From a candidate division WOR-3 bacterium (GTDB taxonomy: Bacteria > Hydrothermota > Tepidihabitantia > Tepidihabitantales > Tepidihabitantaceae): a stretch of DNA of 34,897 bases. Positions 8,330-16,150 of this stretch are shown piece by piece. The position numbers and the translations under genes are program-made. The stretch lies in NCBI GenBank assembly GCA_039801245.1, contig JBDRUF010000014.1:1-34897 (forward strand), read 5' to 3'. Position 1 is the stretch's first letter; each line of letters begins with the position of its first letter. Below the pieces are notes generated by a model. That model did not search any database. It had not been told where the DNA came from and saw only the letters and a program-made list of their open reading frames with translations.

Positions 8330-10075
8330 ATGGCAAGGGCAAAAGGGAAAAACGGGCTTGGTGTTGTCTTTGAGTTCTGGCAAAGGCATAAACTTCTGGC
8401 TTTGGGTCTATTTTTCTTCACCGCTTTAGGTGGTGCGGTAGCGGTTGCCTTTCCCTATGTCCTGCGGCTGATTGTTGATGGCATCAAGGCGGAAATTACC
8501 CAGCAAAAACTGATTGGCTATGTTTTGCTCTTGACCGGTTTTGGAGTGGTGCGGGCGCTTTTTGATGTGATTCTGCCGTTCTTCCGTGGCAGGACCAATG
8601 AGCGGTTTCAGTGGGAGGTGCGGACAGATGTTTTTGAGAAGATTTTGGGCAAGGGCTACAGTTTTCTCAACAGGTTTCCCAGCGGTGATGTGATGGAGCG
8701 GCTTGACCATGACCTGCAGGAACTTTCCTGGTTTGCCTGTTCAGGGGTTTTCCGGTTTGTCGCTGCCTTTCTTCTGGTCATCTTTACATTGATAATGCTT
8801 TTGAGGATGAACATCGTGCTGACATTGGTGACGGTTTTGCCGGCGAGTTTGGGTGTTTTTGGCTGGATGAGGATGGGTCCAAGGATATACTCCTGGTTTA
8901 TGAAATGGCGAGAGAAGATTGCCGAGATAAACAACCAGTTGCAAACGGCATTTGCCGGTATCAGGCTTGTGAAGGCTTATGTTACCGAAGACCGGCTTGC
9001 CCGCGAGTTCCGGAAAACATTGGATGGGCGGGTTGAGGTGGCGGTCCAGGAGGCAAGGCAGGAGTCAAGGATTCAGGTCTTTTATATGGCGATTGGTCAG
9101 ATGGCGATGCTTGCGGTTTTATGGGTGGGTGGAATTTTTGTGATTGGGAAAAGTCTGACCCTTGGTGAGTTTGTGGCCTTTAACGCCTATCTTTTAATGC
9201 TTTTCCCGCCGATGTTTGATATTGGCAACCTTTTTGTTTCTGGGAAAAGGGCAACCGGTGCGGGCGAGCGGGTTTTAGAGATGCTCGAGCATCGGGAACG
9301 GGTGGTTGTTGCACCTGGGGCAAAAAAGCCGGAATATGGTGAGTTAAGACTTGAGCGGGTGAGTTGCAGTTATAATTCGCACCCGGTTCTGAAGGATGTG
9401 ACGATGGTATTTCCTAAAGGGAGCCGGGTTGGCATTGCGGGTCCTGTTGGTTCGGGTAAGAGCACAATCCTGCGGCTCATCTTGCGACTGATTGAACCGG
9501 ATTCAGGGAGGGTGGTTTTGAACCGAACCGACATCAGGGATTTTGACATCGGCGCCTATCGCCGTCTTTTCGGCTATGCGCCGCAGGAGCCAACGCTTTT
9601 TTCAGACACATTGAAAAACAATATCCTCTTTGGCAGGGAGAAAGATGAGGAAGGGTTGCAACGGGCTGTGGAGCTGGCACAACTGAAAAATGATGTGGCA
9701 GATTTTGCTCAAGGTTTTAATGAGATGCTTGGCGAAAGGGGAACCGGTCTTTCTGGCGGTCAGAAGGCAAGGGTGGCGCTTGCCCGGGCGCTTTTGGAGA
9801 TGCCGCCATTCATTTTGCTTGATGATGCCACTTCTGGTCTGGATGCGGATACTGAGCAGATGTTCTTTGAGCGGCTATTTAACGAACTTCAAGACAGGAC
9901 GATTATCATTGTTTCGCACCGGCTCAAGGTGCTTTCACTCTGCGACCTAATCTACTGCCTTGACCAAGGTGAAGTTAAGGAACAGGGAACGCACGAGGGG
10001 CTTTTAGAGAAAGAAGGTCTTTATTTCCGGCTTTATCAGCGCCAGATGCTCAAAGAGGAGCTGCAGCGGCTATAA
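8330..10075 (+). CDS. ABC exporter half-transporter, subunit with degenerate Walker B
   Basis: The ~581-residue partner of the preceding gene has an N-terminal transmembrane domain (about 1-310) and a C-terminal ATPase. Walker A is GPVGSGKST and the signature is a canonical LSGGQ. Walker B reads FILLDDATSG: Asp replaces the catalytic Glu. H-loop is VSHRLK. Together with the FSLGERQ signature of the partner this gives one degenerate and one canonical ATP site, the hallmark of heterodimeric exporters. ATG 8330 follows a purine-rich GGGAGGG; GTG 8324, overlapping the previous stop, is the alternative. The gene ends two bases from the convergent deoxyhypusine-synthase-like gene, leaving no room for a separate terminator. 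Confidence 0.92.
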   Translation: MARAKGKNGLGVVFEFWQRHKLLALGLFFFTALGGAVAVAFPYVLRLIVDGIKAEITQQKLIGYVLLLTGFGVVRALFDVILPFFRGRTNERFQWEVRTDVFEKILGKGYSFLNRFPSGDVMERLDHDLQELSWFACSGVFRFVAAFLLVIFTLIMLLRMNIVLTLVTVLPASLGVFGWMRMGPRIYSWFMKWREKIAEINNQLQTAFAGIRLVKAYVTEDRLAREFRKTLDGRVEVAVQEARQESRIQVFYMAIGQMAMLAVLWVGGIFVIGKSLTLGEFVAFNAYLLMLFPPMFDIGNLFVSGKRATGAGERVLEMLEHRERVVVAPGAKKPEYGELRLERVSCSYNSHPVLKDVTMVFPKGSRVGIAGPVGSGKSTILRLILRLIEPDSGRVVLNRTDIRDFDIGAYRRLFGYAPQEPTLFSDTLKNNILFGREKDEEGLQRAVELAQLKNDVADFAQGFNEMLGERGTGLSGGQKARVALARALLEMPPFILLDDATSGLDADTEQMFFERLFNELQDRTIIIVSHRLKVLSLCDLIYCLDQGEVKEQGTHEGLLEKEGLYFRLYQRQMLKEELQRL

Positions 10076-10077
10076 AA

Positions 10078-11244
10078 TTATATCCGGGTATGGGCGAAGA
10101 ACTCCTTTTTCAGCCGTTCCATCAGTTCAGTTCGGCGGTCGTAAAGCCGGTGGGGTTTGCGCGGTTTGTGCTTGGCAAGGGCGTAATGGGTAAATAAGGG
10201 GAGTGCCACCGTGACATCAAGATAGCAGACAATCGCATCGGGCAGCCGGTTTGGGTCAACCTTTCCCCAGGATACCGCCTCATGCGGGGTGGCGCCGGAA
10301 AGTCCGCCAGTATCAGGCCGGGCATCAGTGAACTGGATAAAGTAGTCCTGCCCCACATCCCTTAGCATCAGAATCTCCTGAATCTGGGGTTCGGTCTGGA
10401 GCATGAAATTCTTGGGCGAGCCGCCGCCAACAAGGACAACACCAGATTCGCCACCAGAGCGTTTGGCATAAAGGACATAGGATGTGGTTTCGTTGACATC
10501 GATTGAGGGGTTGATGCGCAGTTTCAACCCCTTGAGCTCAAGACCGGCGATGTTCATGCCGATGGTTGAGTCCCCAGGGGAACTGGTGTGAATCGGAACA
10601 CCATACCGGTAGGCAGCGGCAAGGACGGAAACATCCTTGAGCCCGTTTTTCTCTTCCCATTCCGCAGCATATCTTCCAAGATAATGATAGAATTCGGCTG
10701 TGCCCATCTCCTTTTGGAATTCGGGCTGGATAAGGATTTCGCGGAGGATGTCGTCGGTGGCGCAGAGACAGTCGGTATAACCAAGGAAGATGTCGTAAAT
10801 CCTAACGATGTCGTTTTTGCGCAGGTCAGCATCGTCTACCATTGGTGAACCGACATAAAGGGGAAAGTTGAAGGCAAAGTGCAAATCGTGATACATATTC
10901 GCACCGGTGGCAACAATCCAGTCAACAAAACCGGCTTTGATTAATGGAATAATGCAGGAGCAGCCCAGACCAGCAGGTGTCAGGGCACCGGCTAAAGACA
11001 TACCGATGATTGTTTTTGGCTTAAGCATCTTCTGGACAAAGAGCTGGGCTGCCTGACGCAGCCGCGCCGAGTTATAGGCAAGAAATGTTTCCTCAATTAT
11101 ATAAGAAAGGTTTTCCTTGCCGGTAATCCCTTTGGGCAAAATCCTTTTGCCAGAAAGATAGAGCTTTTTGCGCGGGGTGCGCCTTTTGCGCAACCAGTCT
11201 GGCAGCTCGCTTAAATCCTCGCGAGAGCGATAGTCCTTTTTCAT
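10078..11244 (-). CDS. Deoxyhypusine synthase family protein, probably homospermidine-synthase-like
   Basis: The 388-residue member of the deoxyhypusine synthase fold has conserved blocks [41 protein letters not shown] and [10 protein letters not shown]278 in GGGSPKNF aligns with the catalytic lysine of human DHS (GGGVVKHH), so it should be active. Bacteria lack the eIF5A protein substrate. Characterised bacterial members transfer the aminobutyl group of spermidine to putrescine, making homospermidine. The gene lies nine bases downstream of ornithine decarboxylase and has a perfect TAAGGAGGT Shine-Dalgarno, so both belong to one polyamine operon. The exact product is inference from family and context. 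Confidence 0.85.
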   Translation of the reverse strand: MKKDYRSREDLSELPDWLRKRRTPRKKLYLSGKRILPKGITGKENLSYIIEETFLAYNSARLRQAAQLFVQKMLKPKTIIGMSLAGALTPAGLGCSCIIPLIKAGFVDWIVATGANMYHDLHFAFNFPLYVGSPMVDDADLRKNDIVRIYDIFLGYTDCLCATDDILREILIQPEFQKEMGTAEFYHYLGRYAAEWEEKNGLKDVSVLAAAYRYGVPIHTSSPGDSTIGMNIAGLELKGLKLRINPSIDVNETTSYVLYAKRSGGESGVVLVGGGSPKNFMLQTEPQIQEILMLRDVGQDYFIQFTDARPDTGGLSGATPHEAVSWGKVDPNRLPDAIVCYLDVTVALPLFTHYALAKHKPRKPHRLYDRRTELMERLKKEFFAHTRI

Positions 11245-11253
11245 TTTACCTCC

Positions 11254-12399
11254 TTAAGGAATGAAGATGGTCTTTGGGGGTGGAATCCCGTTAAAGTTGG
11301 TGGCATGGGCAATTGAATAGGCACCGATATTTTTAGCATAAACCAAGTCCCCCAATTCCAGTTCGGGCAGTTCTTCTGCGGTAGAGATAATGTCAAGGGA
11401 GTCGCAGGTAGGTCCAGCAAGGGTTGTTAATTGTGTCGGTCCTTTTTTTAGAGCCTGGAACTGATATTTGCAATGGTCAAACACGGTCCCGGAAAGCCCA
11501 CCGTAGACACCATCGTCAAGGTAGTACCAGTGCTTGTTGTTGCGGATGGATTTGCCGATAACCGAGAGCAAGAGAAAGCCGGCAGGTCCAACCACGGCGC
11601 GACCGGGTTCGGCGATGATGCGGACATCGTCTTTAAACAGGCGGGAAAGTTCCATATTCAATGCCGGTGCCATCTGGGCAAACCAGTCCTCATCGGTGTC
11701 AAAGTGGCGAATCGGGAAACCGCCGCCGATATCAACTATTGTTAGATTCAGACCCTTGGTTCTCCCTTCAGTGACAATCATTTTGGTTAACTCCAAGGCG
11801 TCAAGGTAGTTGTTGCCATGGGTGCACTGAGAGCCGACATGGAAGGAGACGCCAACCGGTTCCAGACCAAGTTTTTGGGCCTTTAACAAAAGCGAAAGGG
11901 CATCTGCAGGTTCGGCACCGAACTTGAGCGACAGTTCAACTACTGAGCCGACATTGGGTACCTTGATGCGGACAAGCACCTTTGCCCCAGGGGCATACCG
12001 GGCAATCTTGTTCAGTTCATATTCGGAGTCAAAGGTCATCAGGTTGACCTGGTTGCGGCAAGCATATTGAATGGCACTGGTCCGTTTGATGGTGTTGGCA
12101 AAGATGACCTTTTCCGGTGATGCGCCCGCAGCAAGAACCCATTCAATTTCCGGTTCGGATGCCACATCAAAACCGCAGCCCTCTTGGACAAGGGTCTTTA
12201 TCACCTCAGGGTTTGGATTTGCCTTGACCGCATAAAATGGTTCAACCCGGGGCAGGAGTTTGCGAAACCGGGCAAGCTGGGCTAAGAGCAGGGTGCGGCT
12301 GAGAATAAATAAGGGGGTGCCATATTTTCTTGCAAGCCGGGGAAAGGAGTCCTTCAGTTCTTTTAAATAGGTTCTGTTGTTATTGGCTTTTTTCTTCAC
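11254..12399 (-). CDS. Ornithine decarboxylase-type PLP decarboxylase (fold III)
   Basis: The 381-residue enzyme of the alanine-racemase-fold decarboxylases shows YAVKANPNPEVIK with the PLP lysine K59, HVGSQ, DIGGGFP, AEPGR, and GPTCDSLD with the catalytic Cys332. The last motif and the YLDDGVYGGLSG segment match eukaryotic-type ornithine decarboxylase rather than diaminopimelate decarboxylase. It would make putrescine, the aminobutyl acceptor for the deoxyhypusine-synthase-like enzyme encoded just downstream. The start is GTG at 12399. No Shine-Dalgarno is visible; a TTGACC-N16-AATAAT promoter ends six bases upstream, overlapping the stop of the preceding dehydrogenase gene. Lysine/ornithine or related basic-amino-acid specificity is possible. 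Confidence 0.87.
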   Translation of the reverse strand: MKKKANNNRTYLKELKDSFPRLARKYGTPLFILSRTLLLAQLARFRKLLPRVEPFYAVKANPNPEVIKTLVQEGCGFDVASEPEIEWVLAAGASPEKVIFANTIKRTSAIQYACRNQVNLMTFDSEYELNKIARYAPGAKVLVRIKVPNVGSVVELSLKFGAEPADALSLLLKAQKLGLEPVGVSFHVGSQCTHGNNYLDALELTKMIVTEGRTKGLNLTIVDIGGGFPIRHFDTDEDWFAQMAPALNMELSRLFKDDVRIIAEPGRAVVGPAGFLLLSVIGKSIRNNKHWYYLDDGVYGGLSGTVFDHCKYQFQALKKGPTQLTTLAGPTCDSLDIISTAEELPELELGDLVYAKNIGAYSIAHATNFNGIPPPKTIFIP

Positions 12400-12405
12400 G
12401 CCTCA

Positions 12406-12433
12406 ATTATTGCCAATTCAACCTGCGGGTCAA
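12406..12433 (-). promoter_or_regulatory. Promoter of the polyamine operon
   Basis: On the minus strand, TTGACC (12433-12428), 16 bases, AATAAT (12411-12406), then six bases to GTG 12399. The -35 box overlaps the stop codon of the upstream alcohol dehydrogenase gene. Confidence 0.5.
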
Positions 12434-13440
12434 GCGTGAACAATTTCGTTTAACAGCACCGCCGCGCCATTAATCCCACTCTTTTTGACCGCAAGGAGCG
12501 CTTGATTTGCCTGTTCAAGGGGAAAGGTGGTGACTGTTGTCTTTAACGGAATTTCTTCGGCAAGACTTAAAAGTTCAATCACATCCTGACGGGTGCTGTT
12601 GGCAACCGAGCAGATTTTGCGCTCGTGGTAAATTAAGGAGTAGTCCATCTCCGGTATCGGGCTCATATGAATGCCGGCAAGTGCCAAGGTTGCACCTTTG
12701 TCAAGATGGGAAAGGGCAAGGGGCACAAGTTCGCCTGCTGGTGCAAAGATAATGGCGCTGGCAAGTTTGTATGGCGGCTTTTCCTTTGCGGTGCCAACCC
12801 AGTCTGCACCTAACTCCCGGGCGTGTTCCTGATGGCTCTTCGTTCTTGTAAAGACCGCAACCCAACAATGCCAGTGTTTTAGAATCTGCAGGCAGATGTG
12901 GGCAGATGCGCCAAATCCATAAAGACCCACATTAGTTTCTGGTTGGACATCAGCCCGTTTCAGGCTGCGATAGCCAATCACCCCCGCGCACAGGAGCGGT
13001 GCAAGATTGGCAATAGCCAGATTCTCTGGCAAAGGGTAGCAGAAGCCGGCACGGCAGATTGTGTATTGGGCATAGCCGCCATCGGTATGAAAGCCGGTGA
13101 ATTTTATCTCTTCGCAGAGGTTTTCCCGGCTGGTTTTGCAGAAATGGCATTTCCCACAGGTTGAAGCAAGCCAGGGGATCCCAACCCTTGTGCCAATTTT
13201 GGGCTCCTTGACACCTGCGCCAAGTTTGTCAACAACACCCACAATCTCATGCCCGACAATTAGGGGCAGATGGGGAGGTTTGATATCACCCTCAATCTCG
13301 TGGATGTCGGTATGACACACCCCGCAGGCAAGAACCTTGATGCGCAGTTCATTTAGACCCGGTTCAGGCAAAGGCATTTCCACCGGCTGTAGAGGCGCGG
13401 TTTCAACAGGAGCGGTCTTGGTAAGTTGCATTGCGCGCAT
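12430..13440 (-). CDS. Zinc-dependent alcohol dehydrogenase (MDR family, AdhA-like)
   Basis: The 336-residue medium-chain dehydrogenase has catalytic zinc ligands C42, H64-E65 (GHEIVG) and C151. The structural zinc lobe is C95, C98, C101 and C109 (CGKCHFCKTSRENLC). The nucleotide-binding turn is GLYGFGASAH (about 172-181). The overall sequence is like propanol-preferring or 'zinc-binding alcohol dehydrogenase' proteins. It would interconvert alcohols and aldehydes with NAD(P)H; substrate and direction are not predictable. The start ATG has no Shine-Dalgarno, and a TAAATT -10 box lies six bases upstream, as for other probable leaderless genes here. It diverges from the dsrE-like gene. Confidence 0.9.
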   Translation of the reverse strand: MRAMQLTKTAPVETAPLQPVEMPLPEPGLNELRIKVLACGVCHTDIHEIEGDIKPPHLPLIVGHEIVGVVDKLGAGVKEPKIGTRVGIPWLASTCGKCHFCKTSRENLCEEIKFTGFHTDGGYAQYTICRAGFCYPLPENLAIANLAPLLCAGVIGYRSLKRADVQPETNVGLYGFGASAHICLQILKHWHCWVAVFTRTKSHQEHARELGADWVGTAKEKPPYKLASAIIFAPAGELVPLALSHLDKGATLALAGIHMSPIPEMDYSLIYHERKICSVANSTRQDVIELLSLAEEIPLKTTVTTFPLEQANQALLAVKKSGINGAAVLLNEIVHA

Positions 13441-13446
13441 CGGCTA

Positions 13447-13475
13447 AATTTAAGGCAAAATTGAAACTGGGGCAA
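13447..13475 (-). promoter_or_regulatory. Probable promoter of the alcohol dehydrogenase gene
   Basis: On the minus strand, TTGCCC (13475-13470), 17 bases, TAAATT (13452-13447), then six bases to ATG 13440. Each hexamer matches the consensus only in part. Confidence 0.35.
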
Positions 13476-13486
13476 ATCTGTCCTAA

Positions 13487-13514
13487 TTGACAGGTAACAG
13501 GTAAGGGGTAATTT
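13487..13514 (+). promoter_or_regulatory. Promoter of the dsrE-like/methyltransferase pair
   Basis: A perfect TTGACA (13487-13492), 16 bases, TAATTT (13509-13514). A Shine-Dalgarno AAGGAGG at 13521-13527 follows, six bases before ATG 13534. Confidence 0.6.
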
Positions 13515-13533
13515 TAAGAAAAGGAGGAAAAGG

Positions 13534-13887
13534 ATGAACAAAAGAAAGATTGCGCTTTTTGCCTTTAATTCGGAACCGGTTGTCTTTGCCCACTGCCTTT
13601 TGAACGGCTTGGATATGCAGGCAAAGGGCTGGGATGTAAAGGTGATAATTGAGGGGGATGCGACCAAGCAGGTTTCGCTTCTGCGCAATGAGACCAAGCC
13701 TTTTGCCAGCCTCTGGCTCAAGGCGAAAAGGGCAAAACTGATTGACTGTGTTTGCCGTGCGTGCGCCCAGAAGAATACGGTTGTGCCCGCGGTGATTGAG
13801 CAGGCTCTTACCCTTTGCGATGAGATGGATGGTCATCCGAGTGTTGCCCGTTATCTTGAAGAGGGGTATGAAATCTTGATTTTCTGA
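13534..13887 (+). CDS. DsrE/DsrF-like small protein
   Basis: The 117-residue cytosolic protein opens with KIALFAFNSEPVVFAHCLLNGLDM, followed by VKVIIEGDATKQV. This is the Rossmann-like pattern of the DsrE/F sulfur-relay and related small proteins. It contains a Cys pair, CVCRACAQK, near residues 72-77, consistent with a persulfide- or thiol-handling role, but the family includes members of unknown function. Its stop overlaps the methyltransferase start (TGATG), so the two are translated together. A strong promoter and AAGGAGG precede it. Confidence 0.65.
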   Translation: MNKRKIALFAFNSEPVVFAHCLLNGLDMQAKGWDVKVIIEGDATKQVSLLRNETKPFASLWLKAKRAKLIDCVCRACAQKNTVVPAVIEQALTLCDEMDGHPSVARYLEEGYEILIF

Positions 13888-14540
13888 TGAGCGAGAACCG
13901 GTTTGACGAACTGGCAGAAAAGTATGACTCCTGGTATGACACCAAGGGCAGGCTGGCATTTGCGATTGAACTTGCCGCCTTAAGACCGCTTCTTAAAAAT
14001 TTGCCCCATCCCTGGCTTGAGCTCGGTGTTGGCACAGGGAGGTTTGCGCAGGCTCTGGGAATAAAGAAAGGTGTTGACCCTTCAGTTAGACTTTTGGAGT
14101 TTGCGCGCAAACGGGGCATTGAGGTGATAAAGGCGCGGGGCGAAAACCTGCCGTTTGGTGACGGTTCTTTTGGCACGGTCTTTCTCCTGACCACCTGGGA
14201 GTTTCTCAACGAGCCGGAAAAGGTGCTGAAGGAGATTTACCGGGTGCTGAAGCCTGAAGGGATGCTGGTTAACGGTTACCTTGACAAATCTGGCAAATGG
14301 GGAAAAAGTTATATTGAAAAGGCAAAGGCTGGTCATCCCTTATTCAGCCTGGCGAGGTTTTATGACTACGACGAGGTTGTTCGGATAACTGAAGGGTGCG
14401 GGTTTAAGGTCGTTCGCACAGTTTCCACCCTTTTTCAGGGTCCTGAGGAGACCAAGGACTTGGAGGAGCCAAAGGAGGGTTTTCACAAAGGGGCAAGTTT
14501 TGTTGTTCTCCTCGCCCGAAAGAGTGATACCAGGGGTTAG
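13887..14540 (+). CDS. Class I SAM-dependent methyltransferase
   Basis: The 217-residue protein has the SAM-binding motif I LELGVGTGRF (about 44-53). Then come GVDPSVRLLEFAR (motif II region), RGENLPFGDGSFGTVFLL (motif III/IV) and EIYRVLKPEGMLV, the standard UbiE/methyltransferase-11 layout. The substrate is unknown; coupling to the DsrE-like gene by overlapping stop and start suggests a shared small-molecule pathway, possibly sulfur- or thiol-related, which is inference. Confidence 0.88.
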   Translation: MSENRFDELAEKYDSWYDTKGRLAFAIELAALRPLLKNLPHPWLELGVGTGRFAQALGIKKGVDPSVRLLEFARKRGIEVIKARGENLPFGDGSFGTVFLLTTWEFLNEPEKVLKEIYRVLKPEGMLVNGYLDKSGKWGKSYIEKAKAGHPLFSLARFYDYDEVVRITEGCGFKVVRTVSTLFQGPEETKDLEEPKEGFHKGASFVVLLARKSDTRG

Positions 14541-14632
14541 GACCGCCCCAGGGCAAGCCCCGGGCGCGCCCCTTATACTATATATTGATTTTAATATTGA
14601 TTTACATACTACTAATAGTATCTATCTCTTCT
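14541..14632. terminator. Convergent intergenic gap with inverted repeats, possible terminator
   Basis: A GC-rich stretch directly after the methyltransferase stop holds the palindrome GGGCGCGCCC and GGGC-AA-GCCC, followed by AT-rich sequence. A second inverted repeat, ATACTA-CTAA-TAGTAT, is at 14606-14621. Neither has a clean U-tract, so intrinsic termination is plausible but weakly supported. Confidence 0.35.
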
Positions 14633-16078
14633 CTATCTTGAAACAGTATTTCCCTCGCTGTCGGTCTTGATTAGATAGACATCACAATTGCCAGCACCAA
14701 AAGACCCGGTAGAACCGGCAATGATGAACCCGCCATCTAAAGTCTGTTGAATTGAAAACCCATCATCCCATGATGAACCACCAAAGGTTTTTTGCCACAA
14801 GGGATTGCCGTTGTCATCAGTCTTGATTAGATAGACATCAGCCCTGCCTGCACCAAAAGACCAGGTATAACCGGCAATGATATAGCCCTCATCTGAGGTC
14901 TGTTGAACCGAATAACCCCGATCATCATTTTCGCCGCCAAATGTCCTCTCCCACAAGAGATTGCCATTGCCATCGGTCTTGATTAGATAGACATCCCAAT
15001 CACCTGCACCAAAAGACATAGTAAAGCCAGCGATAATATACCCGCCATCTGAGGTCTGCTGAACCGAACAGCCCCAATCATCATTTTCGCCGCCAAATGT
15101 CCTTTCCCACAAGAGATTGCCATTTGCATCGGTCTTGATTAAATAGACATCATACTCAGTCCCACCAGCGATAATATACCCGCCATCTGAGGTCTGCTGA
15201 ACCGAACAGCCCTCATCCCAATATAATCCGCCAAAGGTCTTTTGCCACTGTTGATTGCCATTTGCATCGGTCTTGATTAAATAGACATCATAATAACCTG
15301 CACCATAAGACCTGGTTCTGCCAGCGATAATATACCCGCCATCTGAGGTCTGCTGAACCGAACAGCCCTCATCCCAATATGATCCGCCAAAGGTCTTTTG
15401 CCACTGTTGATTGCCATTTGCATCGGTCTTGATTAAATAGACATTAGACCATCCACCATAAGAATAAGTCTCGCCCACGATAATATAGCCACCATATTTG
15501 GTCTCTTGAACTGAATAACCCCGATCATCATTTTCGCCGCCAAATGTCCTCTCCCACAAGAGATTGCCATTTGCATCGGTCTTGATTAGATAGACATCCC
15601 AATCATCTGCACCAAAAGACATAGTAAAGCCAGCGATAATATACCCGCCATCTGAGGTCTGTTGAACCGAATAACCGCAATCACAATCTAAGCCACCGAA
15701 GGTCTTTTGCCAGACACTGATTATGGCGATTTGATGAGCCTCAGACCAAGGGGATAGGATACCTTTCGCATCCCTTGCCTGCGCCTGAATGTTATAGGTG
15801 CCAGCAGTTTGCCAGAAGTGGCTTAAAGTAACGGTATCACCAGAAGGAACTAACGCACTCCAATCTGATGTGTCGCCATCACCCCAGGAAAATCTGATGG
15901 CAATGCTGTCGCCATCAGGGTCAGTTGCGGTGGATGAAAATTGATAGGAGACATTTATACTCCCAATAGAAGGTCCAGAAGGGGTTGTGGGTTTGTCAGG
16001 GGCGATATTTCTTTTGCAGACAGTAAAAGACAGTAGAATGACCGTTACGGCAACGGCACTTTTAGATAAGTTCTTCAT
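14633..16078 (-). CDS. Exported protein with PKD-like domain and seven ~50-residue repeats
   Basis: The 481-residue protein starts with a hydrophobic leader, MKNLSKSAVAVTVILLSFTVC. Cys21 could be a lipobox cysteine, although Val at -1 is atypical. Residues ~35-125 form a PKD/Ig-like domain (YQFSSTATDPDGDSIAIRFS, SGDTVTLSHFWQTAGTYNI). Seven repeats follow: W-Q/E-K/R-TFGG, DxGxSVQQTSDGGYIIAG, then DVYLIKTDANGN. The fourth unit is about six residues shorter. It ends with the last repeat and has no sorting domain, unlike its neighbour. ATG 16078 is preferred over the upstream 16108 start, because AGAAGGA precedes it and the leader begins there. The repeats resemble those of large surface proteins of unknown function. 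Confidence 0.85.
   Translation of the reverse strand: MKNLSKSAVAVTVILLSFTVCKRNIAPDKPTTPSGPSIGSINVSYQFSSTATDPDGDSIAIRFSWGDGDTSDWSALVPSGDTVTLSHFWQTAGTYNIQAQARDAKGILSPWSEAHQIAIISVWQKTFGGLDCDCGYSVQQTSDGGYIIAGFTMSFGADDWDVYLIKTDANGNLLWERTFGGENDDRGYSVQETKYGGYIIVGETYSYGGWSNVYLIKTDANGNQQWQKTFGGSYWDEGCSVQQTSDGGYIIAGRTRSYGAGYYDVYLIKTDANGNQQWQKTFGGLYWDEGCSVQQTSDGGYIIAGGTEYDVYLIKTDANGNLLWERTFGGENDDWGCSVQQTSDGGYIIAGFTMSFGAGDWDVYLIKTDGNGNLLWERTFGGENDDRGYSVQQTSDEGYIIAGYTWSFGAGRADVYLIKTDDNGNPLWQKTFGGSSWDDGFSIQQTLDGGFIIAGSTGSFGAGNCDVYLIKTDSEGNTVSR
14911..15661 (-). repeat. Long near-identical DNA repeats inside the seven-unit gene
   Basis: Bases 14911-15058 and 15514-15661 (148 bases each, offset 603) match with about three differences by eye, although they are separated by other units. 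This points to segmental duplication or conversion of blocks of repeats. Confidence 0.85.
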
Positions 16079-16150
16079 AAATCCTTCTTTAATTAGTATC
16101 TCCACCAATATCTGTTTATGTCAAGTTTGTGGAGAGCAGATTTCCCAAAG

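Noticed and set aside
14541-14570. GC-rich stretch after the methyltransferase as a fourth copy of the intergenic repeat
   Set aside because: It shares only a G/C-rich palindrome; none of the TTAGC, AGTTAAG or GGTTTTGG blocks are present.
14911-15661. CRISPR-like regular repeats
   Set aside because: The repeats are in-frame protein units of about 150 bases without short spacers, and no cas gene is present.
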